Shown in pieces: positions 22,869 to 30,550 of a stretch of DNA of 45,283 nucleotides. Every line of letters begins with the position of its first letter. The first letter of the stretch is position 1. The notes below the pieces were generated by a model. The model had not been told where the DNA came from and searched no databases. It saw only the letters and a list, made by a program, of their open reading frames with translations. The position numbers and the translations under genes were made by a program. This DNA comes from a virus. The stretch lies in IMG/VR virus record IMGVR_UViG_3300047335_000108, positions 1 to 45,283 of that record; one strand, written 5' to 3'.

Positions 22869-24410
22869 TCAGATCCTCGAAGGCCGGCTATGCCCCGCGA
22901 GGGACGACGCAACGATGGAGGTCAGCGACGTCGCGGCCATGGGAGCTTGGATCTCTTTCGAAACTTGGATGATTCCGGCGAATGCCCGCGCGGGATCGAC
23001 GACGTTCTTGGACAAGTCGAGGAGCTCGACGATCGCGTGGACGAGAGCATCGAGATCGCCGGGGGAGTCGGCGGACGGAGAGGGCTCCCACGTCGTGAGC
23101 GTGTCTTCGAGCGACGCGAGATCGACATTTCGGACATGGGACACGCGCCGCTTTTCGTAGGCGGTGGCGACAGGCTCCGCGCGATCCTCTTTCGAGCCGC
23201 GGGCGAAAACCTCTTTTACGAAAACCTTGCCGGGGATCTTGTATGGCCGCTCATCCTTGTCGATGACGATGACCTCGAGGCCGCGCTCCTTCGCTGCCGC
23301 GCGAAGGTTCTGCGCGATGAGGGCGCCGCCCTTGTTCGTCTCCGCGAGGATCAGATCGATGTCACGCTGCACATACCAGTCGAGCGCGATCTCTGCCCAT
23401 TTGCCGACGTCCACTTTCCCGGACGCATCGCCGAGTACGTAGGCTTGGCCGTCGGGCCCGAGTCCCACGTCCACGATCCCGGTGTTGTCGGATCCCTTCC
23501 GCGAAGTGACCGCAGGGTCCAGCGAGAGAACCCGTCTCGCGAGCGCCGTCGGAGCTCCCCGACGTGACCGCTCGATCCATTCCTGCTTTACCAGCGCGTT
23601 CTCGGAATCCTCGAGCATCTCGCCGAGCAATTCTTCTTTTCCGCGCGCCGTTCCGCCGTACTTGATCTCGAGCTCTTCCACGTATCCGTCGCCGAGGTTC
23701 GCGGCGTTCTCGTGAGTCGTGCCGCGCACCACTCGGTGAAGCAAGGGCCGCTCTTCGGCCGCCTTCAGAAGCTGCTTGAGCAGAGGGTGGCGTCGTTTCG
23801 GTGTCGCGTCCCAAACGACCCGCGCATAGCCGAGCCGTGTCGAGAGGAAAACGTTGTCGAGCGCCTCTTGCCGGTGCGCGATCGGCCACGACTGGAGTTC
23901 CGACGCCCACGTGAGTTGGTATTCGAGGCCTCGAATCTTCCCGGGTACTTCAGGCGTCCGCACGTATGCACGGGCACCGTTCGGCCACACGAGTTGGAGG
24001 TCGCTCGCTTGCCAGTTGGGGCGATTCCACGGGGGGGCCGTCGCGATGAGACCGGATGGCCCGAGAACCTGAATGTCGACGGCGCTTTGCTCATCTTGCG
24101 CGAGCAGGCAAATCAGCGTCGCTCGAGCCGCTTCGACCTCGCCGTTGATATGGTTGGAGACCGCGATCGTCTTGCCGAATCCTCGACCCGTCAGAAAGCC
24201 CCACGTCTTCCACGAGGTAGGGGGGGGAAGTTGCTTCGGTCGCGCCCAGAATGCCCAGCGCGCCGCCAGGGCCGCCCGCTCCACCACCGAGAGTCGCGCA
24301 AGGGCCGCCCGTATCATCCGGCGCGCTCCATCGCGCCCAAGTGGCCGTAGGCGCTCGACGAGCGTCGCCGCTTGGGACCTATCGGGCTCCTGTTGGGCGA
24401 AGGGCGTCAT
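22869..24410 (-). CDS. terL: Terminase large subunit, 513 aa
   Basis: The packaging ATPase and nuclease. Walker A is GRGFGKT at residues 75-81. The Walker B position reads LTWASELQSW (166-175), so Ser170 replaces the usual Asp while catalytic Glu171 is kept. The C-terminal RNase H-type nuclease carries D298 in LSLDPAVTS, E357 in ILAETNKGG and D454 in GDLDALVHAI. It overlaps terS by 32 bases and the portal gene follows at once. This is a non-transposing packaging terminase beside Mu-like head genes. Confidence 0.9.
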   Translation of the reverse strand: MTPFAQQEPDRSQAATLVERLRPLGRDGARRMIRAALARLSVVERAALAARWAFWARPKQLPPPTSWKTWGFLTGRGFGKTIAVSNHINGEVEAARATLICLLAQDEQSAVDIQVLGPSGLIATAPPWNRPNWQASDLQLVWPNGARAYVRTPEVPGKIRGLEYQLTWASELQSWPIAHRQEALDNVFLSTRLGYARVVWDATPKRRHPLLKQLLKAAEERPLLHRVVRGTTHENAANLGDGYVEELEIKYGGTARGKEELLGEMLEDSENALVKQEWIERSRRGAPTALARRVLSLDPAVTSRKGSDNTGIVDVGLGPDGQAYVLGDASGKVDVGKWAEIALDWYVQRDIDLILAETNKGGALIAQNLRAAAKERGLEVIVIDKDERPYKIPGKVFVKEVFARGSKEDRAEPVATAYEKRRVSHVRNVDLASLEDTLTTWEPSPSADSPGDLDALVHAIVELLDLSKNVVDPARAFAGIIQVSKEIQAPMAATSLTSIVASSLAGHSRPSRI

Positions 24411-24900
24411 CGATGAGCTGGAAAAGCCGCTTTTCGGCGAGCGCCCCCATCTCGATCATGTCGGGGTCGTCGTTCGGGTCGGGTTTCGGAAGAGGCATCG
24501 CCTTGCGGCGCGCCTCCGTCAGCGATGCGGCCCGCATCGATAGCGAGGAGATCGCCTGGAGGTTGCCGGTCTTCTCAGCCTGCGTGGCCGCGAGCTCGAC
24601 TCGGGCGAGCCACCGGTCGATCGTCTCAAGAGGCGTTCCATCGGGAGGGTTGACGGGGATGTCTTCCGCGTCAACGGAGTCAGGCTTGGGGGTGGGAGGA
24701 GCGGCGGGAATACCACCCGGTCGTCGACTCCGCTTCTGAGGCGTCCCGGCCTTGAGCTCGCGCACCCTACGGTCGATCGTCGCGCGGCTAACCCGGCCGG
24801 CGAGGGCTGACTCGATGGTCCGGACGGATTCGCTACGAGCCGATCGAGTCGCGATTTCGGCCTCGTCTGCCGATGAAAGTTCGACTCGTTTCCGTCCCAT
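24379..24900 (-). CDS. terS: Terminase small subunit, 173 aa
   Basis: A basic N-terminal region with a helix-turn-helix-like stretch (ATRSARSESVRTIESALAGR, VSRATIDRRVRELKAG, residues 17-50), a Pro-rich linker (RRPGGIPAAPPTPKPD) and a helical C-terminal oligomerisation part (RWLARVELAATQAEKTGNLQ). It directly precedes and overlaps terL. It would recognise the packaging site. No cos-like site was identified near it. Confidence 0.75.
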   Translation of the reverse strand: MGRKRVELSSADEAEIATRSARSESVRTIESALAGRVSRATIDRRVRELKAGTPQKRSRRPGGIPAAPPTPKPDSVDAEDIPVNPPDGTPLETIDRWLARVELAATQAEKTGNLQAISSLSMRAASLTEARRKAMPLPKPDPNDDPDMIEMGALAEKRLFQLIDDALRPTGAR

Positions 24901-24944
24901 CGTGGTCGTGCGTCAGTTCGTTTTGATGCCGTTGCGGTCCGTTG

Positions 24945-24968
24945 TGAGACATGTCCCAAAACGTCTCA
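24945..24968. promoter_or_regulatory. Inverted repeat TGAGAC-N12-GTCTCA ahead of the late operon
   Basis: A 6-bp inverted repeat spaced by 12 bases lies 45 bases before the terS start. On the minus strand TTGAGA, its outer arm, could serve as a -35, with the second arm inside the spacer. No good -10 follows. The surrounding gap 24901-25167 holds no gene I can support. A direct repeat ATGGCAACGA occurs twice at its right end (25142-25161). Confidence 0.35.
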
Positions 24969-25167
24969 ATTCGTGAATCGAGCGCACTTCTTCACACTGC
25001 GTCATCCCCCCATATACCCGGTTGTCGCACATGTGCGCCTCGGTGGGGTCGTGAGGTACTGGAGAATGGCTCTCGCGCTCGCCGTGCTCGCGCATCGGGC
25101 TGGTCGCCACCCCCTCTCGCTCTCCCCCTATTGCTTCACGCCATGGCAACGAATGGCAACGAACGGG

Positions 25168-25434
25168 TCAGCGGGGAGGGTGCGCGACGTGCGCGTCGAA
25201 GCGCTGCTCGAGGTCAGCCACGCGGCTTTCCAAGTCGGACATGCGACCCTCGACGCGGTCACGCTCTCCGCACAAAAAAGCGTATCGATGGGAGTCGATG
25301 ACAACCAGTCTTCCCCGGCGCCGAAGCCATCGCGCGCCGTTGCGGAGTAGCCAGCGATACGCGGCTACGCGGCCCACCCCGCGCAGGCGGGCGACGTCGG
25401 CGACCGACAGCGTGAGGGTGCGCTGAGTGGCCAT
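25168..25434 (-). CDS. Small HTH DNA-binding protein with coiled coil, 88 aa
   Basis: Residues 8-50 form an excisionase/MerR-like winged helix start: LSVADVARLRGVGRVAAYRW, then LRNGARWLRRRGRLVVIDSH. The C-terminal 30 residues are a short coiled coil (RVEGRMSDLESRVADLEQRF) that would make dimers. It is the last gene before the late operon, so a role in late-promoter control is plausible. Its ATG overlaps the preceding stop. Confidence 0.65.
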   Translation of the reverse strand: MATQRTLTLSVADVARLRGVGRVAAYRWLLRNGARWLRRRGRLVVIDSHRYAFLCGERDRVEGRMSDLESRVADLEQRFDAHVAHPPR

Positions 25435-25604
25435 CAGGACGCCGCCTCGTCGTCCTCTTGCTCGAGCCGGAAAGCTTCATCGGAGAGCTCCTGAAGCTCC
25501 AGCTCGGCCGTGACGCAGAAGGGGCAGCGGTCGATCTGGGATGCGATTCCTCCGCACCCACGGCAGCGCCGAAAGATTCCGCTCTGTTCCTTGCGATCGT
25601 TCAT
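25434..25604 (-). CDS. Zinc-ribbon mini-protein, 56 aa
   Basis: The frame reads MNDRKEQSGIFRRCRGCGGI and then DRCPFCVTAELELQELSDE, so two CxxC pairs about ten residues apart form a zinc ribbon, followed by an acidic helix. It is joined to both neighbours: its ATG lies just inside the end of the upstream regulator gene and its TGA overlaps the next ATG. AAGGAGGTGAATC precedes the start. Such ribbons in phage often bind nucleic acid or RNA polymerase; none is proved here. Confidence 0.7.
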   Translation of the reverse strand: MNDRKEQSGIFRRCRGCGGIASQIDRCPFCVTAELELQELSDEAFRLEQEDDEAAS

Positions 25605-26383
25605 GATTCACCTCCTTTCGCACGCGCGACTCGATAGGCGGCGCAGGCTTGGTCGATGCTCGCAATCGCCCTCGGCTTGCTCCCCCCCACCATGGCACGC
25701 ACGGCGTCGACGACGGCCGTTTCGTTCGCCCAATGTCCGCCGTAGACCTGTTCGAGCACCCGAACTTCGAACGGCGTCAGCTTCCGAAGGGCTGCCCGTG
25801 CCCGTTCGACCGATTGCCGCTGTTTCGCGCCGAGCAGTTCGTCCCGCGTCGCCCCCTTCGAGCCCGGCGTATCGTGCACCGCAAGCTCGTGTAACTGTCG
25901 CTCGAGCGCTTCGTCATGAGCCAGCCAAGCGCGGGCTTGCGCTTCCTGCTTGGTGGCGCGCGGAATCGGCCGACGAACTTCGCCGGCGATGAGCCGCAGC
26001 TCGAAACCCGTCCATTCGCACGAAGCGCACGGATGGGAGCATGTTCGGCCAGTATTTCGCACTGCGCACGTCGAGTGGGGCTCGGGGCGCTCGGTTGCGC
26101 ATCGCTCGGCACGACGATCAGCGATGAGTCGCGCGATGGCCTGGACGACCTCCCGGCGAGTCCCCCACCGCTCGAGCGTCACGATCCGTACGATCCGCGT
26201 CTCGGTCGATCGTCCTCCAGCACGCTCGAGCTCCTCGACGACAGGGCGGCGAAGATCCCGCGGGGGCGATCGAAGGAGCAGTGCGCGCTCGACGGCGCCG
26301 TGCACACTGCGGATGCCGAGGTCCGCCGCGTAGCTCATCCACAGGTAACGGAGGTCCTCTGCTTCGAGATCGGTTAGGCGCAT
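25601..26383 (-). CDS. Putative late-gene regulator, Q-like antiterminator or sigma-like, 260 aa
   Basis: A central cysteine cluster (TCAVRNTGRTCSHPCASCEW, about residues 104-123) is followed by a C-terminal helix-turn-helix: ALRKLTPFEVRVLEQVYGGH, then VVDAVRAMVGGSKPRAIASI. That reads like sigma region 4 or the DNA-binding part of Q-type antiterminators. It is encoded immediately before the terminase/structural operon, the place of Q in lambdoid phages. The exact family is uncertain, but control of late transcription is the most economical job. Confidence 0.5.
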   Translation of the reverse strand: MRLTDLEAEDLRYLWMSYAADLGIRSVHGAVERALLLRSPPRDLRRPVVEELERAGGRSTETRIVRIVTLERWGTRREVVQAIARLIADRRAERCATERPEPHSTCAVRNTGRTCSHPCASCEWTGFELRLIAGEVRRPIPRATKQEAQARAWLAHDEALERQLHELAVHDTPGSKGATRDELLGAKQRQSVERARAALRKLTPFEVRVLEQVYGGHWANETAVVDAVRAMVGGSKPRAIASIDQACAAYRVARAKGGES

Positions 26384-26634
26384 CGTTCAACCCTCACTCC
26401 GTCCGACATTCCGTATCCGCCGCTTTCGCCTGGATACCATTGTACCGTGAGCGGATCGACGCGTCGCCATCGGTCATCCACGAGTTTCGCGAAGGAGACG
26501 CCGAACAACATGCGATCGAGCTCCATTTGCTGCTCGTCCTCGTGCGACATGGGCCTTGCGAGAGAATCTCGTGCTACCGCGCGCAGCAGCTCAATGAATC
26601 GCGTCTGCTCAAGAGTGAGACTGTCATTGCCCAT
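26374..26634 (-). CDS. Hypothetical protein, 86 aa
   Basis: An 86-residue acidic protein (MGNDSLTLEQTRFIELLRAV, then EDEQQMELDRMLFGVSFAKL) with a tail GESGGYGMSDGVRVERCA. The N-terminal 50 residues are helical. It overlaps the following regulator start by ten bases. I do not recognise it. Confidence 0.6.
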   Translation of the reverse strand: MGNDSLTLEQTRFIELLRAVARDSLARPMSHEDEQQMELDRMLFGVSFAKLVDDRWRRVDPLTVQWYPGESGGYGMSDGVRVERCA

Positions 26635-26644
26635 CTCAGCCTCC

Positions 26645-26947
26645 TCAAATGCCCTTAGCGCGCATCTCTTCTCTAAACGCGCGATAAGTCGCAGCCATTG
26701 AAGTCGGGTCGGCTAGAGCCCTTTCGAAGGCTATCTCCGCCTCCATTCGTGTCTCTTTGAGCGCGAGATACGCAGCCTCGAACGATGGCCAATCGATAAC
26801 AAACCCGCCTCGCTCATCATCCAAATAGGCCCCGATCCCATTCTCAATCTCTCCGCATTGATGGAGATGACCCTCAAGAATGAGATTCGCCTTACCGCGC
26901 GCGCCCGCAACAAGGACGACAAGATTCGTGTTGGTTTCATCGTTCAT
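26645..26947 (-). CDS. Hypothetical protein, 100 aa
   Basis: The start is placed at ATG 26947, just after the upstream stop, giving MNDETNTNLVVLVAGARGKA. A C-terminal helix (ALKETRMEAEIAFERALADP) ends FREEMRAKGI. Composition is mixed alpha/beta with strands at residues 8-17 and 40-52. Codon use is somewhat less GC-rich than the neighbours (runs such as AATCTTGTCGTCCTT), which may indicate separate origin. The function is unknown. Confidence 0.6.
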   Translation of the reverse strand: MNDETNTNLVVLVAGARGKANLILEGHLHQCGEIENGIGAYLDDERGGFVIDWPSFEAAYLALKETRMEAEIAFERALADPTSMAATYRAFREEMRAKGI

Positions 26948-26949
26948 GC

Positions 26950-27837
26950 TCACGTCCCCTGAAACATCCACCGCGCGATGTGCGGCGGGGGCTTATCGCT
27001 TGCGGCTCGCGCGTGCTTGGCGTCATCGAACGAGGTGACGAGCCGTCGTGCTTCCCCGTGGGTGTCACCGTACTGCATTCCGAGGTGCGGGACGTGCGAG
27101 CCCGGCCGCCAGAATTCCGGACGTATCAGATCCTCGAAAGCCCATCCCCCGACGTCGCCGTCCGGCCACGCGACCGAAACATCGCGGAACGGTTGTTTCG
27201 CGTGCTCGATCTGCCCAGGCTTCAAGGCATTGGTCGACGCGGCCGAGGTGTCGTGTCGCGCGATTGCGGGCACGGGATGCCAAGCGCGCCGGCCCGTGTC
27301 GAGCAGGAAGCAGTTGACGAGACCGTCCTCGGTGATGCGAGTCGCGGCCCCGCGCACGAGGTTGTTGATGCGCCACGCGCAGAATTCTCGCATAACCGGG
27401 CCTGGGAAAACGTATTGGGGGCCCGTCAGTCCGTCCGACGTCGTCATCCACCGGTAGCCGCGGCGCGCGCATTCGCGGGCGAATGGGTGAGTTGTTTGGA
27501 GCGCGATTACGTGGTCGGGCACCGCCGTGACCATCGCGAGGAGCGCGGGACCGAACATCGGGCCCGGCACGACGTCGTCTTGCATGACGAGGCAATGGGA
27601 CGCGCCGGTTTCGGCCTGCCAATCCCAAAGCTCGGCAGACCATTCGGAGTGATGACACTTCCGATCGAAGATACGGAAGCCTCCAGCCTCGACGGCCTTG
27701 GGCAGAATGGCGACTCCGTTCACGCCCGGGGGCGGCAGTCGAACGCCGAGCCCGTCGAGCAAACGCGCGAGCGTCGCGACACGTTCCGGTCGATGTGCGG
27801 CGTGGGGAATCCCGAGGGCGATCGTGATGGGGCTCAT
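26950..27837 (-). CDS. Putative glycosyltransferase, 295 aa
   Basis: The start is ATG 27837, overlapping the DUF707-like gene stop; longer frames run into that gene. Residues 78-92 read GASHCLVMQDDVVPG, an acidic strand end like the DxD/EDD motif of GT25-type sugar transferases, followed by MVTAVPDHVIALQTTHP and an acceptor-region-like YRWMTTSDGLTGPQYVFPGP. With its two upstream neighbours it forms a possible sugar-modification cassette. The target could be phage DNA, capsid or cell envelope; sequence alone does not decide. Confidence 0.5.
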   Translation of the reverse strand: MSPITIALGIPHAAHRPERVATLARLLDGLGVRLPPPGVNGVAILPKAVEAGGFRIFDRKCHHSEWSAELWDWQAETGASHCLVMQDDVVPGPMFGPALLAMVTAVPDHVIALQTTHPFARECARRGYRWMTTSDGLTGPQYVFPGPVMREFCAWRINNLVRGAATRITEDGLVNCFLLDTGRRAWHPVPAIARHDTSAASTNALKPGQIEHAKQPFRDVSVAWPDGDVGGWAFEDLIRPEFWRPGSHVPHLGMQYGDTHGEARRLVTSFDDAKHARAASDKPPPHIARWMFQGT

Positions 27838-28568
27838 TCGCTGGTCCTTTCGTAGCGCGCTTGTGGCCGCGGAATGCGTCGGAGCGTTCGACCCGGCCAT
27901 AGAGTGTTTTGATGCTGGAGACCGTGCCGAGTTCGGAACTCAGTCGCGAGCTGCTCGGCCGGCATTCCGTCGCTCAAGCTGTCGGCCGAACCGACGGGCC
28001 GCGTGTGGACGATAGGCGTCGCATCGAGGACCCCGATCGGGGCGATCTTCGTAGACCAATACGCCTCGAGCCCCCAGCCATTCGGCTCTTCAAGGAAGAG
28101 AGGGATCATCTCTTCGATCACGTCGCGCCGGAAGATCGGCGCCATCACTTCGACGAAATTCGTCTCTCGCCAAAGCGATTGTGGATCCTCGTGGGTCACT
28201 CCCCACACGCGCGTCGATTCGAACGTGAGGGCTGGCTGGGCGATCACGAGCCCCGACTGCTCAAACAGCTCGAACGTCGCGGACCACCCATGCACGGGCG
28301 TGAGATCGTCGTCGAGAATCGCGTATGCAGCGGCATCGCGCGGGATCTGTCCCGTTTGCCACGCTTCCCCGAAGCAGACGAACTTTCGCTTGTTCCGCGT
28401 CGTATCAATGAGGACACGGCCCAGATGATGGCGCGTCCGGCCCTCGTGCGCAGCGATCTCTCTCGGATGCCAAAGAAGCTCCACGAGCTCCCAATTTCGA
28501 CCGGGCTCCTCGCGAAACGGGACGACGCCCGAGCCCGAGCCCATCGATGCAAAGATGAAGTTCTTCAT
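27834..28568 (-). CDS. DUF707-like putative sugar-transfer protein, 244 aa
   Basis: ATG 28568 follows AGGAGG and overlaps the methyltransferase stop. Residues 82-120 carry the DUF707 pattern YAILDDDLTP, FELFEQSGLVIAQPAL, then ESTRVWGVTHEDPQSLWRET, VEVMAPIFRRDVIEEMIPLF and EEPNGWGLEAYWSTKI. In that family an acidic DDDL motif and QPAL are conserved and the fold is glycosyltransferase-A-like. Enzymatic substrate is unknown. It is coupled to the methyltransferase upstream and the glycosyltransferase-like gene downstream. Confidence 0.65.
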   Translation of the reverse strand: MKNFIFASMGSGSGVVPFREEPGRNWELVELLWHPREIAAHEGRTRHHLGRVLIDTTRNKRKFVCFGEAWQTGQIPRDAAAYAILDDDLTPVHGWSATFELFEQSGLVIAQPALTFESTRVWGVTHEDPQSLWRETNFVEVMAPIFRRDVIEEMIPLFLEEPNGWGLEAYWSTKIAPIGVLDATPIVHTRPVGSADSLSDGMPAEQLATEFRTRHGLQHQNTLWPGRTLRRIPRPQARYERTSE

Positions 28569-29062
28569 GCTTGACCTCCTCCTCCCCACGCCAATACGTC
28601 GACGATGAGGATCGTGCCCTTCGGGTTGGCCGTCTTCCACGCTCTGACGCGCTCCGCGACCACGAATAGGATCCTCACGTTCGCGATACGGATCACTTGG
28701 TAGTCCCGGAATGGGTCCTCGGGCGTCGCCGCGAGGATGGCATCGAGGCTCATGAGTGCGGTACCGAGCGGACGATTTTCGGCGAACGCATCCTGTTTGA
28801 CGGGGTCGAGCTCGACCGCATCGACCCAACACCGCGGCCAACGCGACTGCGCCCAGATCGCGAACTCCCCGCATCCCGCGCCGAGGTCGAGCACGCGCCG
28901 AATTTGGCGATCGATCGCTCTCGGCTGGTGACCGTACCGCCCTTCGAGGATGACGCGAATCCACTCGGCGTCGTCGGGCGTCATGGCGAGTTCCAGCGGG
29001 CCAACCACGCATCTCTGTAGATACGGCTTCGTCGGCACCATCGCGTTCTCCTGATCCATCAC
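28565..29062 (-). CDS. SAM-dependent methyltransferase, 165 aa
   Basis: Residues 57-68 are VLDLGAGCGEFA, a class I SAM-binding motif I. AVELDPVK near 87-93 provides the acidic end of strand 2. No DPPY or PC nucleotide-methylation motif is seen, so DNA base methylation is not indicated; a small molecule or sugar target is more likely. It is the first member of a three-gene cassette with DUF707 and glycosyltransferase-like proteins. Confidence 0.75.
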   Translation of the reverse strand: MMDQENAMVPTKPYLQRCVVGPLELAMTPDDAEWIRVILEGRYGHQPRAIDRQIRRVLDLGAGCGEFAIWAQSRWPRCWVDAVELDPVKQDAFAENRPLGTALMSLDAILAATPEDPFRDYQVIRIANVRILFVVAERVRAWKTANPKGTILIVDVLAWGGGGQA

Positions 29063-29445
29063 TCGTCACCTCCCAAAATCCAAACCCGCACTTCGACGCG
29101 CGGCTCGCTCCCATCTGCGTGCAAGCGAGTCCGTAAATCCTCGACGTATCTATCATCGGCCCATACGCCCGCCTTGCTCATCCCGTCGAGCACGCCCTTC
29201 GCGAAGTTGTCCGCATCGCCTTGGCGCGCGCGGCGGTAAACCTGAAGGTCCACGCCGAATGGACCGACGCCCCCGCGGATCCACCCCGCGGCGTTCATCG
29301 CGCGGATCGCGAACCAGGCGACGCGCTCTTCGTAGATGCGTGTCTTCGATGGCGTGACGACGCGAAGGCGCGTGCCTTCGAGCGTCGCTCGCGCACGCTG
29401 GCAGGGGACGGGGGTCGCAAGGACTGTGAAGGCTAGTCCGATCAT
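29059..29445 (-). CDS. rusA: Holliday junction resolvase, RusA family, 128 aa
   Basis: A dimeric endonuclease that resolves four-way junctions before packaging. The family signature is present: GDADNFAKGVLDGMSKAGVW with D77 and D79, and D98 in WADDRYVEDL. The spacing D79 to D98 equals that of the E. coli active-site pair D72 and D91. The length (128) is normal. It works with the recombination genes encoded on the other arm. Confidence 0.85.
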   Translation of the reverse strand: MIGLAFTVLATPVPCQRARATLEGTRLRVVTPSKTRIYEERVAWFAIRAMNAAGWIRGGVGPFGVDLQVYRRARQGDADNFAKGVLDGMSKAGVWADDRYVEDLRTRLHADGSEPRVEVRVWILGGDE

Positions 29446-29451
29446 CGCAGT

Positions 29452-30144
29452 TCACACCGTCACAAAGAGAGAGATTTGCCGTCCGTCGGGCGGCCGAGGG
29501 AGCACGATTCGATGAACGATCGGCTGAGGGGCCGGAAGAGAGCGCCGCCCGCACCGCAGGTCCTCGAGATCCTCGCGGAGCTGCGCGATAAATAGGCGAG
29601 ACATGAAGTAGATGCTCGACGTCTTCCACTCGCGACGAAGCCACCCGTGCACGCGCTGAATCGACCACCCGAACTGAATCGCGAACTGCTCGATGGTGGC
29701 GCGGAGCTCGTATACGAGCCGCGGGGAGTCGCAGATGCGCGGACCGTTGAGGATCTCGGGGCGAAGATCCACCGTTTCGACATGCTGGCGAAGCTGCTGA
29801 CGTGCCTGCACGATGACCTCGGCGAACTGCGCACGGAAGCGCTTCGCCTTGGGCGTCTTCGCGGCCATCGTCGCGATGATGACCTCGCGCTCCGTGAGGT
29901 GAAATTCTTCGACGACGCGATCTTCGAAGCCTCCCTTGGGTTTTGATATGCGCGCCGTGGTGGCGCGCATATGAATCCCCGGCAATTCTCCTTCCTCGAC
30001 AAGGCGACGGATCATGCGACGGAAATCCCGATCCCGCCGATACCCCAGCCGCTTCGCCACCTCTGAATCCACGATCCTCGGCTCATCATTAGGATTTTCG
30101 GCGGTCAATATATAATCGCCGATTCGCAACACGATCTCTTTCAT
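29452..30144 (-). CDS. Antirepressor / Rha-like regulator, 230 aa
   Basis: Residues 20-70 resemble the Ant/BRO N-terminal DNA-binding fold: PRIVDSEVAKRLGYRRDRDF, MIRRLVEEGELPGI. Then EEFHLTEREVIIATMAAKTP and KAKRFRAQFAEVIVQARQQL match the phage regulatory (Rha/antirepressor) core. A C-terminal basic domain includes RLVYELRATIEQFAIQFGWS. It probably antagonises the repressor or another regulator during induction. The family assignment is good, the target is inferred. Confidence 0.65.
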   Translation of the reverse strand: MKEIVLRIGDYILTAENPNDEPRIVDSEVAKRLGYRRDRDFRRMIRRLVEEGELPGIHMRATTARISKPKGGFEDRVVEEFHLTEREVIIATMAAKTPKAKRFRAQFAEVIVQARQQLRQHVETVDLRPEILNGPRICDSPRLVYELRATIEQFAIQFGWSIQRVHGWLRREWKTSSIYFMSRLFIAQLREDLEDLRCGRRSLPAPQPIVHRIVLPRPPDGRQISLFVTV

Positions 30145-30284
30145 CGCCTCTCCCCTTTCAAACTCTCAATCACGCCCCGCCCGTCGAGCATGGCCTCGCG
30201 GTACTCCTGGCGCCGCGGCGCGCGCCCGAGCAGCCACCAGCGCAGCGAGAGTCCGGCGAGGATCCAGAAGGCGAGGGCGTTCAT
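30141..30284 (-). CDS. Small membrane protein, 47 aa (paralogue of the 30551 gene)
   Basis: The protein starts MNALAFWILAGLSLRWWLLG, a single membrane helix, then RAPRRQEYREAMLDGRG, a basic cytoplasmic tail. Its DNA (30190-30284) is nearly identical to 30696-30790, which encodes the same N-terminus in a second gene. Its ATG overlaps the upstream stop. Size and topology suggest a membrane-active accessory. No family is known to me. Confidence 0.6.
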   Translation of the reverse strand: MNALAFWILAGLSLRWWLLGRAPRRQEYREAMLDGRGVIESLKGERR

Positions 30285-30541
30285 CGGCTCGACCCCGCCG
30301 TCAAATCGACACCTCTCGCTGACAGATGAGCCGTCAGCAGTTCGTGCAGTTGGACCGCGCACGCTTCGGTGAGCGAGATCCAACCTCCATGCTCTCGCCA
30401 GCTCCCATCGATGTTTGGCGCGAGCTCCGTCCCATCAAGCGCGATGCATACGCGGTACTCGTCGCGATCGTTGCGACCACTGCCCATGCCGACACGCGCC
30501 GGATCGATCACGTCGATGCCGGAGATTTCGAAATAGTTCAC
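30281..30541 (-). CDS. Hypothetical protein, 86 aa
   Basis: An 86-residue protein lying between the two near-identical membrane mini-genes. It reads MNYFEISGIDVIDPARVGMG, then DEYRVCIALDGTELAPNIDG, GGWISLTEACAVQLHELLTA. It appears to be a small alpha/beta fold. The stop overlaps the next ATG. It may be the cargo of the duplicated segment. Confidence 0.6.
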   Translation of the reverse strand: MNYFEISGIDVIDPARVGMGSGRNDRDEYRVCIALDGTELAPNIDGSWREHGGWISLTEACAVQLHELLTAHLSARGVDLTAGSSR

Positions 30542-30550
30542 GGCGCCCTC

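Noticed and set aside
24913-25032. A 39-residue minus-strand frame with Cys residues before terS
   Set aside because: No ribosome site, no overlap with neighbours, and it covers the inverted repeat; not enough to call a gene.
26334-26343. TCATCCACAG as a DnaA box for the orphan DnaA domain protein
   Set aside because: A single imperfect match inside a coding gene, with no cluster around it.
28569-29156. N-terminal 195-codon extension of the DUF707-like gene
   Set aside because: It overlaps the methyltransferase gene on the same strand and is Arg-rich shadow; a strong AGGAGG precedes ATG 28568.
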